Shown here: positions 51,476 to 63,928 of the stretch, piece after piece
How positions within the stretch are numbered: the first letter of the stretch is position 1
Layout of the letters: each line of letters starts with the position of its first letter
From: Rhopalosiphum padi
Taxonomy: Eukaryota; Arthropoda; Insecta; Hemiptera; Aphididae
DNA length: 64,000 nt
Direction of reading: 5' to 3'
NCBI RefSeq assembly: GCF_020882245.1
Contig: NC_083597.1
Location: forward strand, 592,581-656,580
Program-made: the position numbers and the translations under genes
Notes under the pieces: generated by a model
What the model was told of the DNA's origin: nothing
Database searches by the model: none
The model's input: only the letters and a program-made list of their open reading frames with translations

Positions 51476-54400
51476 ATGTGGTTGATAAGTGTGAACAAAA
51501 AGCTACTATTAATGAAAATGCATTATTTCCTTTACTCGGGATGTAAGTATTAAAAAAATAACTATAATAAATATATTATATAGGTAATGATTTAAATTTA
51601 TTAGTCAGGTTTCCAACCTTCAATGTATTAGGTAGTAAAATATGATTGAGAACGATACGACTGAGAGCGGAATTTTTAGTGATACAATTGGGGATACTAA
51701 ATTTATATTTTTTCCGATGTTTAAATAATTAATAAAAGAATAATAATATAATGTTGTACCATAAATTGATCAAGTGGGTAGGTACCCAACATTTTAAATG
51801 GATATTAATTTACAAACATTAGTTATATAAGAGTATAGATAAATCGCGTCCCCGAAAATTGTCACAATCATATATACATAAATTGTGTCCCGGGACATTT
51901 CACAAAACATAAAAATGATACACTTATTAGTTCCAGATCTTAAGGAACAAAATAGAAAAATAATGAAAAAGAAATATACATTATAAACAAGAAACAATGA
52001 TTGAATGGCAAACAAAAAAATAAAATATTTAAAAATTAAAAATTATTTGTCTAGTAAGCCTTGTCGTGCAGTCTATGTCTATCACTATGTGGGAATTATC
52101 GTATACATTCAATCAGTTACTCAATAACTTACATTCAAAAAAACCAAAATTTTTTAAAATGCCAATATTAATACAATTATATTGCCAGTCCTAAGTCTGA
52201 AAAATTGAGAGTCGTAAATGCGTTTCTTTTATATAAAAAATAAAACACACCAATGTTAATCTATACTTTGCATAAAAAATATTAATTATATATAATATAA
52301 TAATGCTTATTATGATGTGAAATTTGAAAATTATCCTAAACTATTTATATAATAATAAATGTTAAGTTAATATTACACTGTAAATGACCATAGCTGCGGA
52401 AGCCTTAAAAATAATAATAATACCATAGAAATAATTTAAATGATTAATTATAATTCTACTGTTAAACTATACGTAGTACAGATTTTCACTTGTTTTGATT
52501 TGTATAGTTTTGACTTTTTATCATTTTGTTTTTGTAAAATACTGATTTTAGCTTATAGGTACTCTATGATAATGCGCATCTATTGGTAATTTTCAGGTAT
52601 AGCGACAATTCTCAGTTTCGGTTCCACGTATGCCAAACAATTAGGATACTCAAAAATTACTGTTGGATATATAATGATGAGCCTTTTTATCATATCAATG
52701 TTAACGAAACCAGTAGTTGGCGCCATAGTCGACAAGTTCCGTGTAAAGAAATACATGTTTATAGTGTTCATATTTTTAACTGGTATTTCTGCGTTTTTTC
52801 TGATGTTTGTGTCCAGATTATCTTTAGAGACGTCTATAGAGTTGGAATGTGATAAAAACATAACAAATGTAAAAATATATTTCGACCATACAAATAAACT
52901 TTCAGACTGTGATCAAAAAATACTAATGGGAAACAACGGAGAGAGGTTGGTCAATTGCAAGGTATTTAATTATAAAGGATATTAAAAAATGTTTGGTTTT
53001 GTCCTGTAAGATCTGTAAAGTATATTTATTTAATTTTCCTATATACTAACAAATCCTTAAGAGAAACAAACGGTCCTTAAAATCCTATATTTACAAGATG
53101 ATCACCAAGCATTATCACCTCCATTTTTTTCTTTAATAGTTAATTTCTTAAAATTCTGATTTTTGGAATTTTTAAATGCATAAGACAATATTTTCAAATT
53201 ATTGAGATATTTTTTATTACTTAAGGTATGTTCTGTAGCAATACAAACTTCTGTTTTTCAAATGAGAACCCTCTTTTGTACTGTTAATTATTTAGTGGAT
53301 AATTTTTATGAAATATATTAGATACTTAATTCAAAATGAATAGTTTTTCTGTAATTAAAATGTTTATATTAAGGATAATATAATCCTTAAAATGGTTTTA
53401 TAATAATATAAAATATATGTAATATCGAATCTAGCATTTATTATACTCAGATCATTTTTATAAATTATAAATATTTATTAATTAAAATAAACTAGGTAAT
53501 ATAATTTTCAGATTACCATAAGCCTATAATCTATATACTAAAATCCCACTATCATGAACGTATTATGTTTAGTATACAAAGTTAGGTTAGTTTAAAAACG
53601 ACTAGTTTAAATTTTTATTTTAACACGTCAAAAAAATTATAAAAATTATCGGCTACATAATTTATTGTACAAAGGGGAGTCGGTTATCATTTGTAGAATA
53701 TAAGTTTACATCACTATAAGCAAAAAAAAAAATCTCAAAAATTTGAAAATATAGTATTTTAGTATAATATATTTAAATTTCAAAAATTAGATTTCGAATA
53801 ACTGCGGTATTTAAGAAAAAAAAATGGATGAGCATGCTAATCATCCTGTAAATATAATACCAAAATTTTATTATATTTAGATTTTTTTTTTAGATAATCT
53901 TAATTTTTGATTTTAACCATAAACCTAAACATTATTAATTAAAATCGATTTTTTCCAGTTATCCTGTAATAATAATGAAATATTATTTTCTGAAATGTTT
54001 ACTGGGACTAAATTAACACCAATAAATGGACTAAAAATAAACTCTAGTAATTTCGAAAGTCTGGAAACTAAAATAATCGATTTGCCTATATTAATACATT
54101 TGTATAATTTCAATACTAAACAGGTAATAAATAAAAATAAAATCATCAGAAATATTATTGTTTATTTTAAATTCATTTATAGAATGGTTCCTATAATTTT
54201 CGAGTTGGATACGTTGATATAAATCATAGTAGAATAATGTCTCCAGTTTGTCATCATCCATCGAAAATGCCTTGTCAACTGTACTGTCCCAGTCCAACAA
54301 TTATGGAATTAGCAGCAATACCACAATCTCAAAAAATGATAATTTCTATGTCTGAATTTTGGGAATTTTTTTCATTATTGTGTATATTTTGGATCAGCCA

Positions 54401-57081
54401 ATCGGGTATATGGGCTATTCAAGATCCAATTTGTTTTGATCTCTTAGGTAAGTTTTTGCGATAAAATATTATGTAAAACGATATCTTAGTACATTTTGCG
54501 TATTATTTGTCTTTAGAAGATAAACCTAATGATTTTGGTAAGCAAAGATGCTGGACGTCCATCGGATGGGGATTTGTCACAATGTTTAGCGGTTGGCTAG
54601 TGGATTATTTCAGCTACGATAAAGTTCAAAAAGACTACACACCTTTATCTTATTTAATATTATCGTTTATGATTTTGAATATAATTGTTGCTTCCAACAT
54701 CTCAGTACGGTATACATTTGCTCGGTATTATTATATGTTGATATTAATAGTAATTATTGTTTGGATATACGTGTAGGTCGTTGAGTTCAAAGTTTCACAA
54801 AACACGTTCCATAATGTTTTTAAATTATTTGCAAAACTTCACGTTATAAGTTTTTTTGCTTGGATTCTAATTCTGGGCATTTACAGCTCAATGACAATGA
54901 GTTATCTTTTTTGGTAGGTTAAACCTGATATTACTTCTGCAGACTGCAGTATAAAATGGACGATTATAAATTGCGCTAACGATTAAAATATAATAAAAAG
55001 ATTATAGCGAATTACAAATGGTAATTTTGATTTCTACTATAGGAATAATTATTTGTACCCATACTTCATACTATTTATGTAATTACAATTATTAAACTTT
55101 ACTTCAATTTTTATATACAAATAAATAGTATAGACAAGTCTTATAAAATTTAGAATGCGGTTTCATAAAAAAAAATGTCAACACACGGAAAAATCATTGA
55201 TCAATATAACAAAAAATATATATAAATAGGGCTATAATAGTGATACATAAAAGTAAAAAATAATTTTATATTATCAATGAAATAATAATAAAAAAATTAT
55301 TTTTGATTCTTGTAACTCGTTCTATATTTAATCTAAGATATATATTTGTACTTAAATTTTTTTATCTTAACAGAACAAATAAATATTTTTTGATTTTATC
55401 AGATCTTCTCATGGTGTCATTCGGGACCCGGGTAATATACTAAATATTTATAATAAAAATAATATCACACATAACATTGTATTAAAAAAAAAAAAAACAC
55501 CGGGTGCAATACATTCAAATTTATATCTTAAATGTATTGGGCGCAATTTACAATTATCCTACTTCGTTTGGCACAATTTAAGTGCGTCCAATATAACTGC
55601 GACCAAATGACGAATACTATATGTTAACCTACACACTTGCAGGTACCTAGAAGACTTGGCTTCAGAATACCAATGTAACCAAGTAGCATGGATAAAAACA
55701 CTACAGGGCTTTTCTCAAGGCCTTCAAAGTTTCGGCGGCGAAATGCCGATATTTTTCTGCTCTGGTTGGATAATAAAACATATAGGTCATAAACACTGCA
55801 TGTCACTAGTTTTGTTTGCATTTACTGTTAGATTTTTTTTTTATTCTGTCATGACGAATCCCGTTTGGGTGCTGTTGATAGAAATCCTAAACGGCATGGC
55901 ATACGCATTAGGCCGTGCAGTGATGGTATCATACTCCAGAAGGATTTCGCCACCTAGTGCACATCACACAGTTTTAGGATTAGTGGGACTATTCGATTGC
56001 ATTGGTATGTACAATTTTTTTTTCTATTAATAATACAATTGTTTAAAATCGAGTATATATTATAATTACCTCGCTGCTAGTATATTGTAATTTGCAGTTT
56101 AAAAAATTGTATTTTTTTTTTAATAAATTTACTACTGTTGATTATCAGATATTTGAAATATATAATAATATAATAATATATTTTGTCAAAAATTATATAA
56201 TGAAAGTACTTAACCCCTTTTTTGAACATGGAACCTCATAAAAGCCATAATTCGTAAATCTTATAAAGTTATAACCCAATATTAGTTTGCTAACAATAAG
56301 TGGTAACAGACAAAAATTTAGTAAATTATTTAACTTGTTTTGAAGTTTAAATTTTGATGAAACAGAATATTTAAATTAAAATAACAATTTTTTCTTTTAC
56401 GTCTTAAATCATTAAATTGAAATTCAAAAAATATTCATTGTAGTGTTTTAAAAATTTTCACCATTACGTAAATTATTATTTTCTATATGAAATGAAATTA
56501 AAAAATATTTAGACTATTCACATCATTAAATGGTTGGTTATAGGTTAACCACGACTTTAAAAAAATGAATATATATAATAAATAATAATATAAATGATAA
56601 TAATTAATATCAATAATAATATATGCAATATAATTGGAACAAAATAGCCTACCTTACGCATTATTAATAAAAAAAAAAATTATTAATAGACGATAGTAAT
56701 ATAAATAAAATATACAATATAGATTATTACAAAATTTGTGCCCTATGCTTAATTATCGTTTTTTATTTGCAACGGTTTATCATTAAATTCAAATTTAATA
56801 CATCCTTTGCATTGCAAAATTAAACTGTAACGTTTACAATCAATTTCACAGTACACTCAAAATCTACTATACAGAAAATAAATTTGTCGTGTTTTTAAAT
56901 TTAATGTTCTATATTTATTATAGGTTTATCATTTGGTGGTGTGTTAGCTTCACATATATATGACTTTTACGGAGGAGTGTGGTTATTCAGATTATTTACA
57001 TATGGTTCAGCTGTAATGTGTGTTTTGCAAATTATCTACAATTTGTTAACAAAGTCAAATGAAAAGACTATATATTATTAA
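51476..57081 (+). CDS. MFSD6-like major facilitator transporter, copy 4
   Basis: Putative membrane solute carrier, MFSD6/MFS_1-like family, substrate unknown. Exons 51476-51542, 52597-52961, 53959-54123, 54183-54447, 54517-54704, 54777-54913, 55643-56004, 56924-57081; joined frame 568 aa. It starts MWLISVNKKLLLMKMHYF; the exon 1/2 junction codon is Cys where copies 1-3 have Gly. The TM2-TM3 loop is GAIVDKFRVKK, TM5 follows DFGKQRCWTSIGWG, and 'GGEMPIFFCSGWIIKHIGH' lies between TM8 and TM9. The TM3-TM4 loop is the most divergent of the four; exon 3 keeps only the first of three cysteines, with new sequons (NSS, NGS, NHS). Exon 7 is one codon shorter than in copies 1-3. The tail after TM12 ends in a tyrosine-rich YY. 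A candidate AATAAA is near 57543. Confidence 0.9.
55490..55620. repeat. GCGCAAT-type repeat in intron 6 of copy 4
   Basis: A series of related words: 'GGGTGCAATACATTCAAATT', 'TATTGGGCGCAATTTACAAT', 'TTTGGCACAATTTAAGTGCG', 'CCAATATAACTGCGACC'. It looks like a decayed short tandem or inverted repeat of a MITE; borders are not definable. Confidence 0.4.
56750..56880 (+). repeat. Partial copy of dispersed repeat (A8)
   Basis: 'TTATCATTAAATTCAAATTT', 'AATACATCCTTTGCATTG' and 'CTACTATACAGAA' follow the order of the repeat at 1010-1120. In intron 7 of copy 4, close to exon 8. Confidence 0.4.
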
Positions 57082-57573
57082 AACATTTAATTATTTTTTT
57101 GGTTTTGTATTATAACTACTTCAATAAGATGTTTTTATTGTATAGAAATACAGAATTCATTAAAAGGGTCTACTTAACAGATTATGTATAAGTAATTAAG
57201 AATTGATGTTCTACCAAGAATAATTTATTAATTTAATCTATTAGATTGATCACCATTGAATAATCTTCCACCGTTATAATAATTTTTTACATCTTTTTTT
57301 TTGTTTAATGCCTGTCTTTTGGTGTAGGGTTTTAACTGTCTTGTTCATCTGTCTGCCCTTCCTGAAAACTAATTATCGTGGAAACTTATTATAACAATAT
57401 TAAGATAAGTCTTTTAAATTATAATATTCTTATTTTTTACATTTATCATAGAACTAGATAAAAAAAATCGAATATATGAAAAAATAAAATGAGAAAACTT
57501 GCCATTTTATGATACTTTGTAATATTCAATTATTTTTTGTTGAATAAAAATCATAACAATTAGATAATAATTG

Positions 57574-57576
<3 letters not shown>

Positions 57577-57611
<35 letters not shown>
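57577..57611. repeat. (TA)n microsatellite
   Basis: About 17 TA units in a row. Simple sequence. Confidence 0.9.
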
Positions 57612-57614
<3 letters not shown>

Positions 57615-60002
57615 CTTAATATGATTATCAATATTAAACATTTCTACAGTCAGTATAAAGAACTCCAAACTATTTATCTACAGTTGTGTAGTTGTCTAAA
57701 TGAAGCTTTTGTTATTTGTGGATTAAGATTTTGAATTTACGTAGTAAAATGTTGACAAATTATGATGATGCATTATCTGATTTAAGTCAAATATTATTTT
57801 TAATAATAGTATAATAAATTATAATATGCGTATCTGTTATAATGTTGTAAATAACTAAATATATATAAAAATGATTATCATAAATGTATTTTTATTTTTA
57901 ATAAGGTGTTTTCTGATCCCTAATTTCCTTAATTTTAAAATATTGTAATTGTGTTGGAAAACTGTTATGTGTTTATCTCTTAATATATGTATTAATGAAT
58001 TGTTTAGCGATGGACATACAATTATTTAATATATATAAATATTTATTAATAGTCATAATAATAAAATATTAATATTTTTAGTTATAATAGTAGATAAGAT
58101 AAATAAAATATGCACATGACGTGAAAATTCCGAATACAACGTGTTCAAAAATGTATTTAAATTAAATAAATAAATTCAACTAGGTATTATAAACACATTT
58201 TGGCCTGAAATTTAGAAGATTAGACTACTTTTAATTGTATTAAATATTTTATTATTATCGACTATAATACCGTTAATATAATAAGAAATCAAGTACGAGT
58301 ACGACCAAACAAGATTTATTTAAGACCTGCAGATGTAGTAACTGAGTCATAGCTTATCATTGTAGGTATTTATTATACATGTATGTCTCCAATATCACCA
58401 ATAGAAAAAAAAAATTATACAATTGTTTACCACGTAATTAACAAGAATTTGCATGATTAATTTTACAATTTGCGACTATTTTATGTATAATATAATGGCA
58501 TTGGAAAAATGTTCGATGATTTTTCGTGCCGGGGGAGGGGAGTAGGGACATGTTCAGATAAGAAATTTTTTTAATTTATGAGGTAATGTTAGAAATTATA
58601 GACTAAGTGTAGATGCAAGTACATGCCAATTACGTGCTAAATATTGGCGATAGATAATTTGCAAAAAATTTAATTGGGGGCTGAAATCACATTTTGCTGA
58701 TCCTACCTTTAGCAGCTTTTGATTTATGCTTAAGCCAAATACGTGCAAGTTTTGAAATATGTCGTTCGAATGCTTGTTAATTCATGTTAAATAATCGTAT
58801 TACATTTTTTTAAAATTAAACTTATTTTTATCTAAGATAGAGTTAAAAACATGCGTGTGTTAGATTTGGAATATTATCGCCGATCGACTTTAATTGTTTG
58901 AAATCTACATAAATCCAAAATTGCCAAATCTATAATAATATACAATCCAGAATTTGAATTGTATGATATCATAATAATCTTTTTATTACTGCAATTATCT
59001 CAGTTAGAATATATAATGTGACAGTTTATCCGAAATTTAAACAATATTATATTAATATAAATAATCATAACATTTAAAATCATTAAACTTGAAAGTAAAA
59101 ACCGTGTATAACAAAAAAATAATATCATAAACATATACAAATTACAAAAATTAGTGAGTATACGTAATTTACAAATTGTAATGTATATGACAATGTATTT
59201 AACTATTTTAACTCGTTGAGTGATGTATTAAATAATTTAATATTACGCATAGATTTATCATCCAATATATAAGTTTATTCGCTAGGCTCGCAGGAGAGTG
59301 CAATTTGTATGTACTACAACCAAATAAAAAATACAATGAGGATTGATTTCTAGAATTTAATTAATTAATTTTAAAATTTAAACGCTCAGTTAGTTTATGG
59401 CAATCAATGAGATTATTGAGTATATTAAATAAGAGTTTTAAATTAAACAATTACAATTTTTTTGATTTAATGGAATGATATTAAAAAAGCTGCTTATATA
59501 ATCATTCCATGAATGAGGAAGACATTGATCTTAAACAGTGATATTGGGAAATATTATCCAAATGTCTAAATAAAGAGGCATATTCAAGTTTGAATTGTAT
59601 ATTTGTGTCAGAGAAAAATACACAACTTGTAAGGCTGATTCGTTATTAAATTCCGTACATATTCGTTTCATTAAACCTAATTTCAAACCAACATAATATT
59701 TAAAAGAAAGTTTGGCGTCAAAAATAACACCTGTCATTAATTATATTTTTGCGAGGTATGTTTATATTATCAAGGCAATTATTAAAAAGGGCTGTAATAG
59801 TCTATAAGCGTAAAATATGACCCAAACGCAACCCATAAGCACAAAAAAAAAATATTTTTTAACAAACCATAAGTGCAAATAAATTTTATAAAAATGTGTA
59901 TTTTATCAAAATCATATAATAATTAATTAAACTTTTACAGTGATAAAATGAGTTAAAAAATTAAAATGTTAATTATATATTAGTAGTAAATAGTAATTAG
60001 TA

Positions 60003-60360
60003 CAGTAGCATCGCGGTAATCCGAAGGGAATTGAGGAAAGGGGGCTTTGTTACAAAATTGTCTCGTAGGACCATTTTAACGTACTTTTTTCGACAAAAAT
60101 GAAATCACTATAAATTAGTATGACACGCAACTATAACTGTCGTTATCGATGTATGAAATCTAACGACGCACATGTATGTGATACAGTCGTAATAATCGTT
60201 ATGATTATTATTTGATTGGTTTACATAAGTACAATAATGGAACTGTTACGATGTACACTCGATGTCGTTCGGATTACCGCGTGTTTCGGATTAGCCTGTG
60301 TTCGGATTACCTACCGCGTCTTTCGGATTAGCCTATGTTCGGATTACCGCGATGCTACTG
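60003..60360. mobile_element. Pogo-like MITE with subterminal repeats
   Basis: A 358-bp element with 23-bp perfect terminal inverted repeats starting CAGTAGCATCGCGGTAATCC and ending in the complement. CAGTAG followed by GTAATCCGAA is the pogo/Tigger style. The left flank ends in TA; the right flank is CA, consistent with a TA target site after one mutation. Near the right end a unit containing TTTCGGATTAGCCT.TGTTC is repeated twice, alternating with GGATTACC and CCGCGT. No transposase. Confidence 0.85.
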
Positions 60361-60369
60361 CATATTGTT

Positions 60370-61124
60370 AGCGTTTCTTAAATTGTGGGTAACAAATCGA
60401 TTTTTGGTGGGTCGTAATTCGTAAGATTTTTTTTTAATTATATAAATTCTAAGATATTTATGTTATTTTATACCTACTGTATAAACATAAACTATACATA
60501 AATTATAAAGTGTAATAATCAACTATAGCAGAAAACAAACACACACTTTGCATACTCGTCATTAAAAAAATATACATGTAAAAATATATTCATTAGAAAC
60601 CTCTAAACTTTATAATATAAAGCAAGGATAGGCAATTGGCAGCTTGCGAACCTTTTTTATCTGACCCGTGCTACATTTTCTACTCTATTAAATGTTATTT
60701 TATTATATTAATAAAATAGATAATATAATATTTATCGTAAAATGTAGATATGAATTATCCAAAATAAGTGATATATTTAATGATGTAAAAACGCGATTGA
60801 ACCCATTTGTGCTTTAAAAAAATTGTCATCAGTTGTGACTGATGGTGCGAAATCTTTTTTTTATTTTTACTATATTATTACTACTTTATTATATTTACTA
60901 TGTTTTTTGGCCCGCTAGATTTTTTAAGTTCTAAAAATTTGCCTTCTAGTAACATTAAGTTAACCATCCCTGGTATAAAGTAATATATAGCAATTTTTTT
61001 TTTAGGACTACCTACTTATTGTCTATTGATACCGTATAAGTGAAACCATGTGAGTCGCGTTAGATTTTCGATATAGGAAATTTAGGTCGTGGTCCTAAAA
61101 AGATTGAGAACCACTCGCTAGCAT
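60370..61124. mobile_element. hAT-type element interrupted by a nested element
   Basis: It begins AGCGTTTCTTAAATTGTGGG and ends near CCTAAAAAGATTGAGAACCACT, matching the compact copy at 49249-49438. Putative target duplication ATATTGTT (60362-60369) against ATATTGTA (61125-61132). The interior is split by the element at 60623-60972. It starts only 10 bp after the pogo-like MITE. The right border is less certain than the left. Confidence 0.55.
60623..60972. mobile_element. Nested hAT-type MITE
   Basis: 350 bp, beginning CAAGGATAGGCAATTGG and ending TTAACCATCCCTG, imperfect inverted repeats. The flanks are ATATAAAG (60615-60622) and GTATAAAG (60973-60980), a 7/8 match for an 8-bp target duplication. 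It interrupts the outer element, so it inserted later. Confidence 0.65.
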
Positions 61125-62576
61125 ATATTGTATTTATCGATATTCAATATATCATTATCAGTACACCACTTCTACAAATTATTTAGATCTTTTTGGAGTT
61201 TTTTAGCATCATCTAAACATTTAATTTTTTAAGGAATTTAGACATTTAGTATCATCTACAAATAATAAACAGTTTGAACTATTTTTAATTTTAGGTATAT
61301 AATTTGCTTAAAGATGCTAATTGTTCCTTAAAGTGATATTAATGTGACGCTTAACATTTTTGATTATAATATAGAAAATCCGTGAGGCACAATTCCGATG
61401 CGGTGTCATGACATATAGGTAAAACAATATAATATAGGTAGAGGTAATTTCATTGTCTTGACTTCGACGTTTTATGAGGTGAAAAGTACAATCTTTCTAA
61501 TTGATTGATTATCATTTTTCTATTGAACTAGTAGGAATTCGTAGAGTACTAGAGTACCTATTATGTATATTTGTATTGTTTATTACTAGTTTAAATGAAT
61601 AATCATTAAATACAATTAAAATTGATTACATAGAAAAAATCTTATCTCATTATTGCTGTCAATTTACAAAACAAACTAATTTTATTAATTTTTAATTAAA
61701 TTGTTATTTATTATTTTTATTAATTTTAAAGAAAAATTTGTTTTATTTCTTTTGATTTCTGATTCTCACATTTTTAAACGTACACAAATCACAAATTTAA
61801 TAAAGGAAATTATCCCGTTATGACCTACATCTCATTAATAAACTACTAATGGAAAGTATTTAAAATAGTAAAATAATCTATTTAGATTATTCGAGATACT
61901 TGGACCTTTATCATAGAACAAATCATTACACCAAAATAAAGTAGGTGATGCTGGTATCTAGTATTATTAACTATTTTTTCCCACTTCTTTAAATTTAAAT
62001 TATTACAAGCATCGAGCAGGTACATTGTCATGGATTTCAGTCAGTTGTTATATCTAAACATAGCATTCCAAACGTTTGTAGGTACAAATAGGAAAATATA
62101 TTCAACATATAACACACGTTTATATGTTTGATTATTTATAATGATGGTAGGTTCCTCATTATATTAAACATTCTATACATTTTTTGAGTTTATAATTTAA
62201 ATCACTGTTGTTTTGTAATTACAGACTATCTATATATATATATAGTTGTGAAGTGTATATGTGAACAGTGAAAATTATTATCATCGTAGGTACCTGTATA
62301 TATACGTGTATATACGTATATACGTGCATATTTCTCAAGGCCACCAGGATTATTACGATATTTTAATTCTGACAACAATTGCACACGCACATCTTTTTAG
62401 TCTATCAAAAGACTTCCAATGTTTACCAGGAGAAAATAGTTTATTACCATAGCTGATTGTATTTAACATGGCCATAGAATTTCATATTTAATTTAATCAA
62501 AAGTGAAACAATATACATTTGTATTATATTTCTAAGAATTATAAATTTTTTTTTTATCTAATTTAAAATTAAAAAC

Positions 62577-63338
62577 ATGGTTTATATAAAAGTAAATAAA
62601 CAGCTGTTACCTTTAAAAATGTGCTACTTCTTCATATTTGCATGTAAGTATTACATATTAATATTATATAACTAAATAAAATAAAAAAAAATTTGAATTT
62701 GTATAATATAAATTACACACAAATACACAATGGTTGATAACGTGAACTTAAAAGAAAATTTATATTTACAATTTAACTTTAATAATTTTCGAAGATATTG
62801 TTTGATTTATACTATGTATTACCTAATCATAAATATTTAAAAATTAGAAGAAATTTAGAATTTTGTAATAAAAATTGGATAGGCATCTGTGTTATATTAG
62901 TGTTATTATATGTTAATATTTTTATAATTAGTATTCATATAAGTAAATGTTATTTTTCTTCCTGTAGGTATAGGACCTATAATTGGATTTTTGCCTACAA
63001 TAGCGAGACAATTAGGATACTCTTTAACGACTTACGGTGTTACTATGACGTTCATGTCGGTGGTATCGACAATTGCTGTACCTTTGTCTGGTGTCATTGT
63101 CGACAAATTTCGTATAAAAAAAATATTATTTTTAGTAACCATATTTGGAATAGGAGTGGTTTCATTATTGTTCTTGTTCGTGCCGAAAGTACCTTTAGAC
63201 GTGGACACAACTGAATTAAAATGCGACGCAGAAACTATCTTCACCGTTTTCAACGAGAATAATTTACAAATAACGAGTAATAACACTGATTTTACTATTG
63301 CAAGTTATAACAATAGTGATGAAATAATAACGTGTAAG
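62577..63338 (+). CDS. MFSD6-like major facilitator transporter, copy 5 (partial, 5' exons)
   Basis: First two exons of a fifth paralog: 62577-62643 and 62968-63338, joined in phase 1 as in the other copies; exon 2 ends in phase 0 before GTGAGA. It starts MVYIKVNKQLLPLKMCYF, continues through TM1 with FLPTIARQLGYS, TM2, the loop GVIVDKFRIKK and TM3, and enters the extracellular loop, which carries sequons NNT/NTD and NNS. Exon 2 is 371 nt against 359-365 in the others. The exon 1/2 junction codon is Cys, as in copy 4, suggesting these two are closer. The rest should lie beyond the right edge; intron 2 is at least 660 nt and contains a MITE. Confidence 0.88.
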
Positions 63339-63530
63339 GTGAGAATAATTTATGTCACTAAAAATTATAATACGTACTATTTAAGTTGGATTTTGTACAA
63401 ATATGCACAGAGTAAAATATTATCTATGGCCCTACGGGTGTTACTTTCGTTTCGAAAATTGAGAAACCTCACTTACGTCACTTATATTAATACATTTACA
63501 ATAACCGGATTTATTTTCTTATCCGTTTAA

Positions 63531-63928
63531 GAGGACGTCATAACCGCATGTGTTATCTCCGTCTTACGAACGTAAAACTAATTTGCGTTCAGCAGAATCA
63601 ATTTTATGCTGTTACCATTAATATTAGAGTCAATTTACCTATCAAACTTAAAGGTAATAAAGTTATCTATAGCATCTCAAAGGCTTTTATTGGTATTTTA
63701 ATTTTTAAGCGAGTATTTTAAAGTTTTAATATTTTACATAACCATAACTCACTTAAAATTTAAGATATCGATAAAAGCCCTAGATAATATTATTATTACC
63801 TTTAAATTTGATAATAGGTAAATTGACTAATATTAAAGCTAACAGAATAAAATTGATTCTGCTGAATGCAAATTTACTATGTTTTACGTTCGTAAGACGG
63901 AGATAACACACGCGGTTATGACGTTCTC
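63531..63928. mobile_element. Full-length TTAA-flanked MITE with long inverted repeats
   Basis: 398 bp, flanked by TTAA on both sides (63527-63530 and 63929-63932). The inverted repeats run for most of the element: GAGGACGTCATAACCGCATG at the left and its near-complement at the right end, continuing through GTTATCTCCGTCTTACGAAC, with a short unique centre near 63680-63780. TTAA target sites fit piggyBac-, Kolobok- or Sola3-type transposases; no transposase is present. It is inserted in intron 2 of copy 5. Confidence 0.85.

Larger units (their letters stand above)
57082..62576. other. Spacer between copies 4 and 5
   Basis: AT-rich, without a supportable gene. It contains a (TA)n tract (57577-57611), a pogo-like MITE (60003-60360) and a hAT-type element with a second element nested in it (60370-61124). 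The 59531-59737 (minus) and 62261-62452 ORFs show no recognisable domain. Confidence 0.6.

Noticed and set aside
53925..54300. Overlapping minus- and plus-strand open frames (73, 69 and 75 aa)
   Set aside because: They are shadows of exons 3 and 4 of transporter copy 4 and the short intron between them.
62798..63214. 138-aa open frame on +
   Set aside because: It runs through intron 1 of copy 5 and reads exon 2 in the wrong frame; the exon 2 frame is the one with the family motifs.
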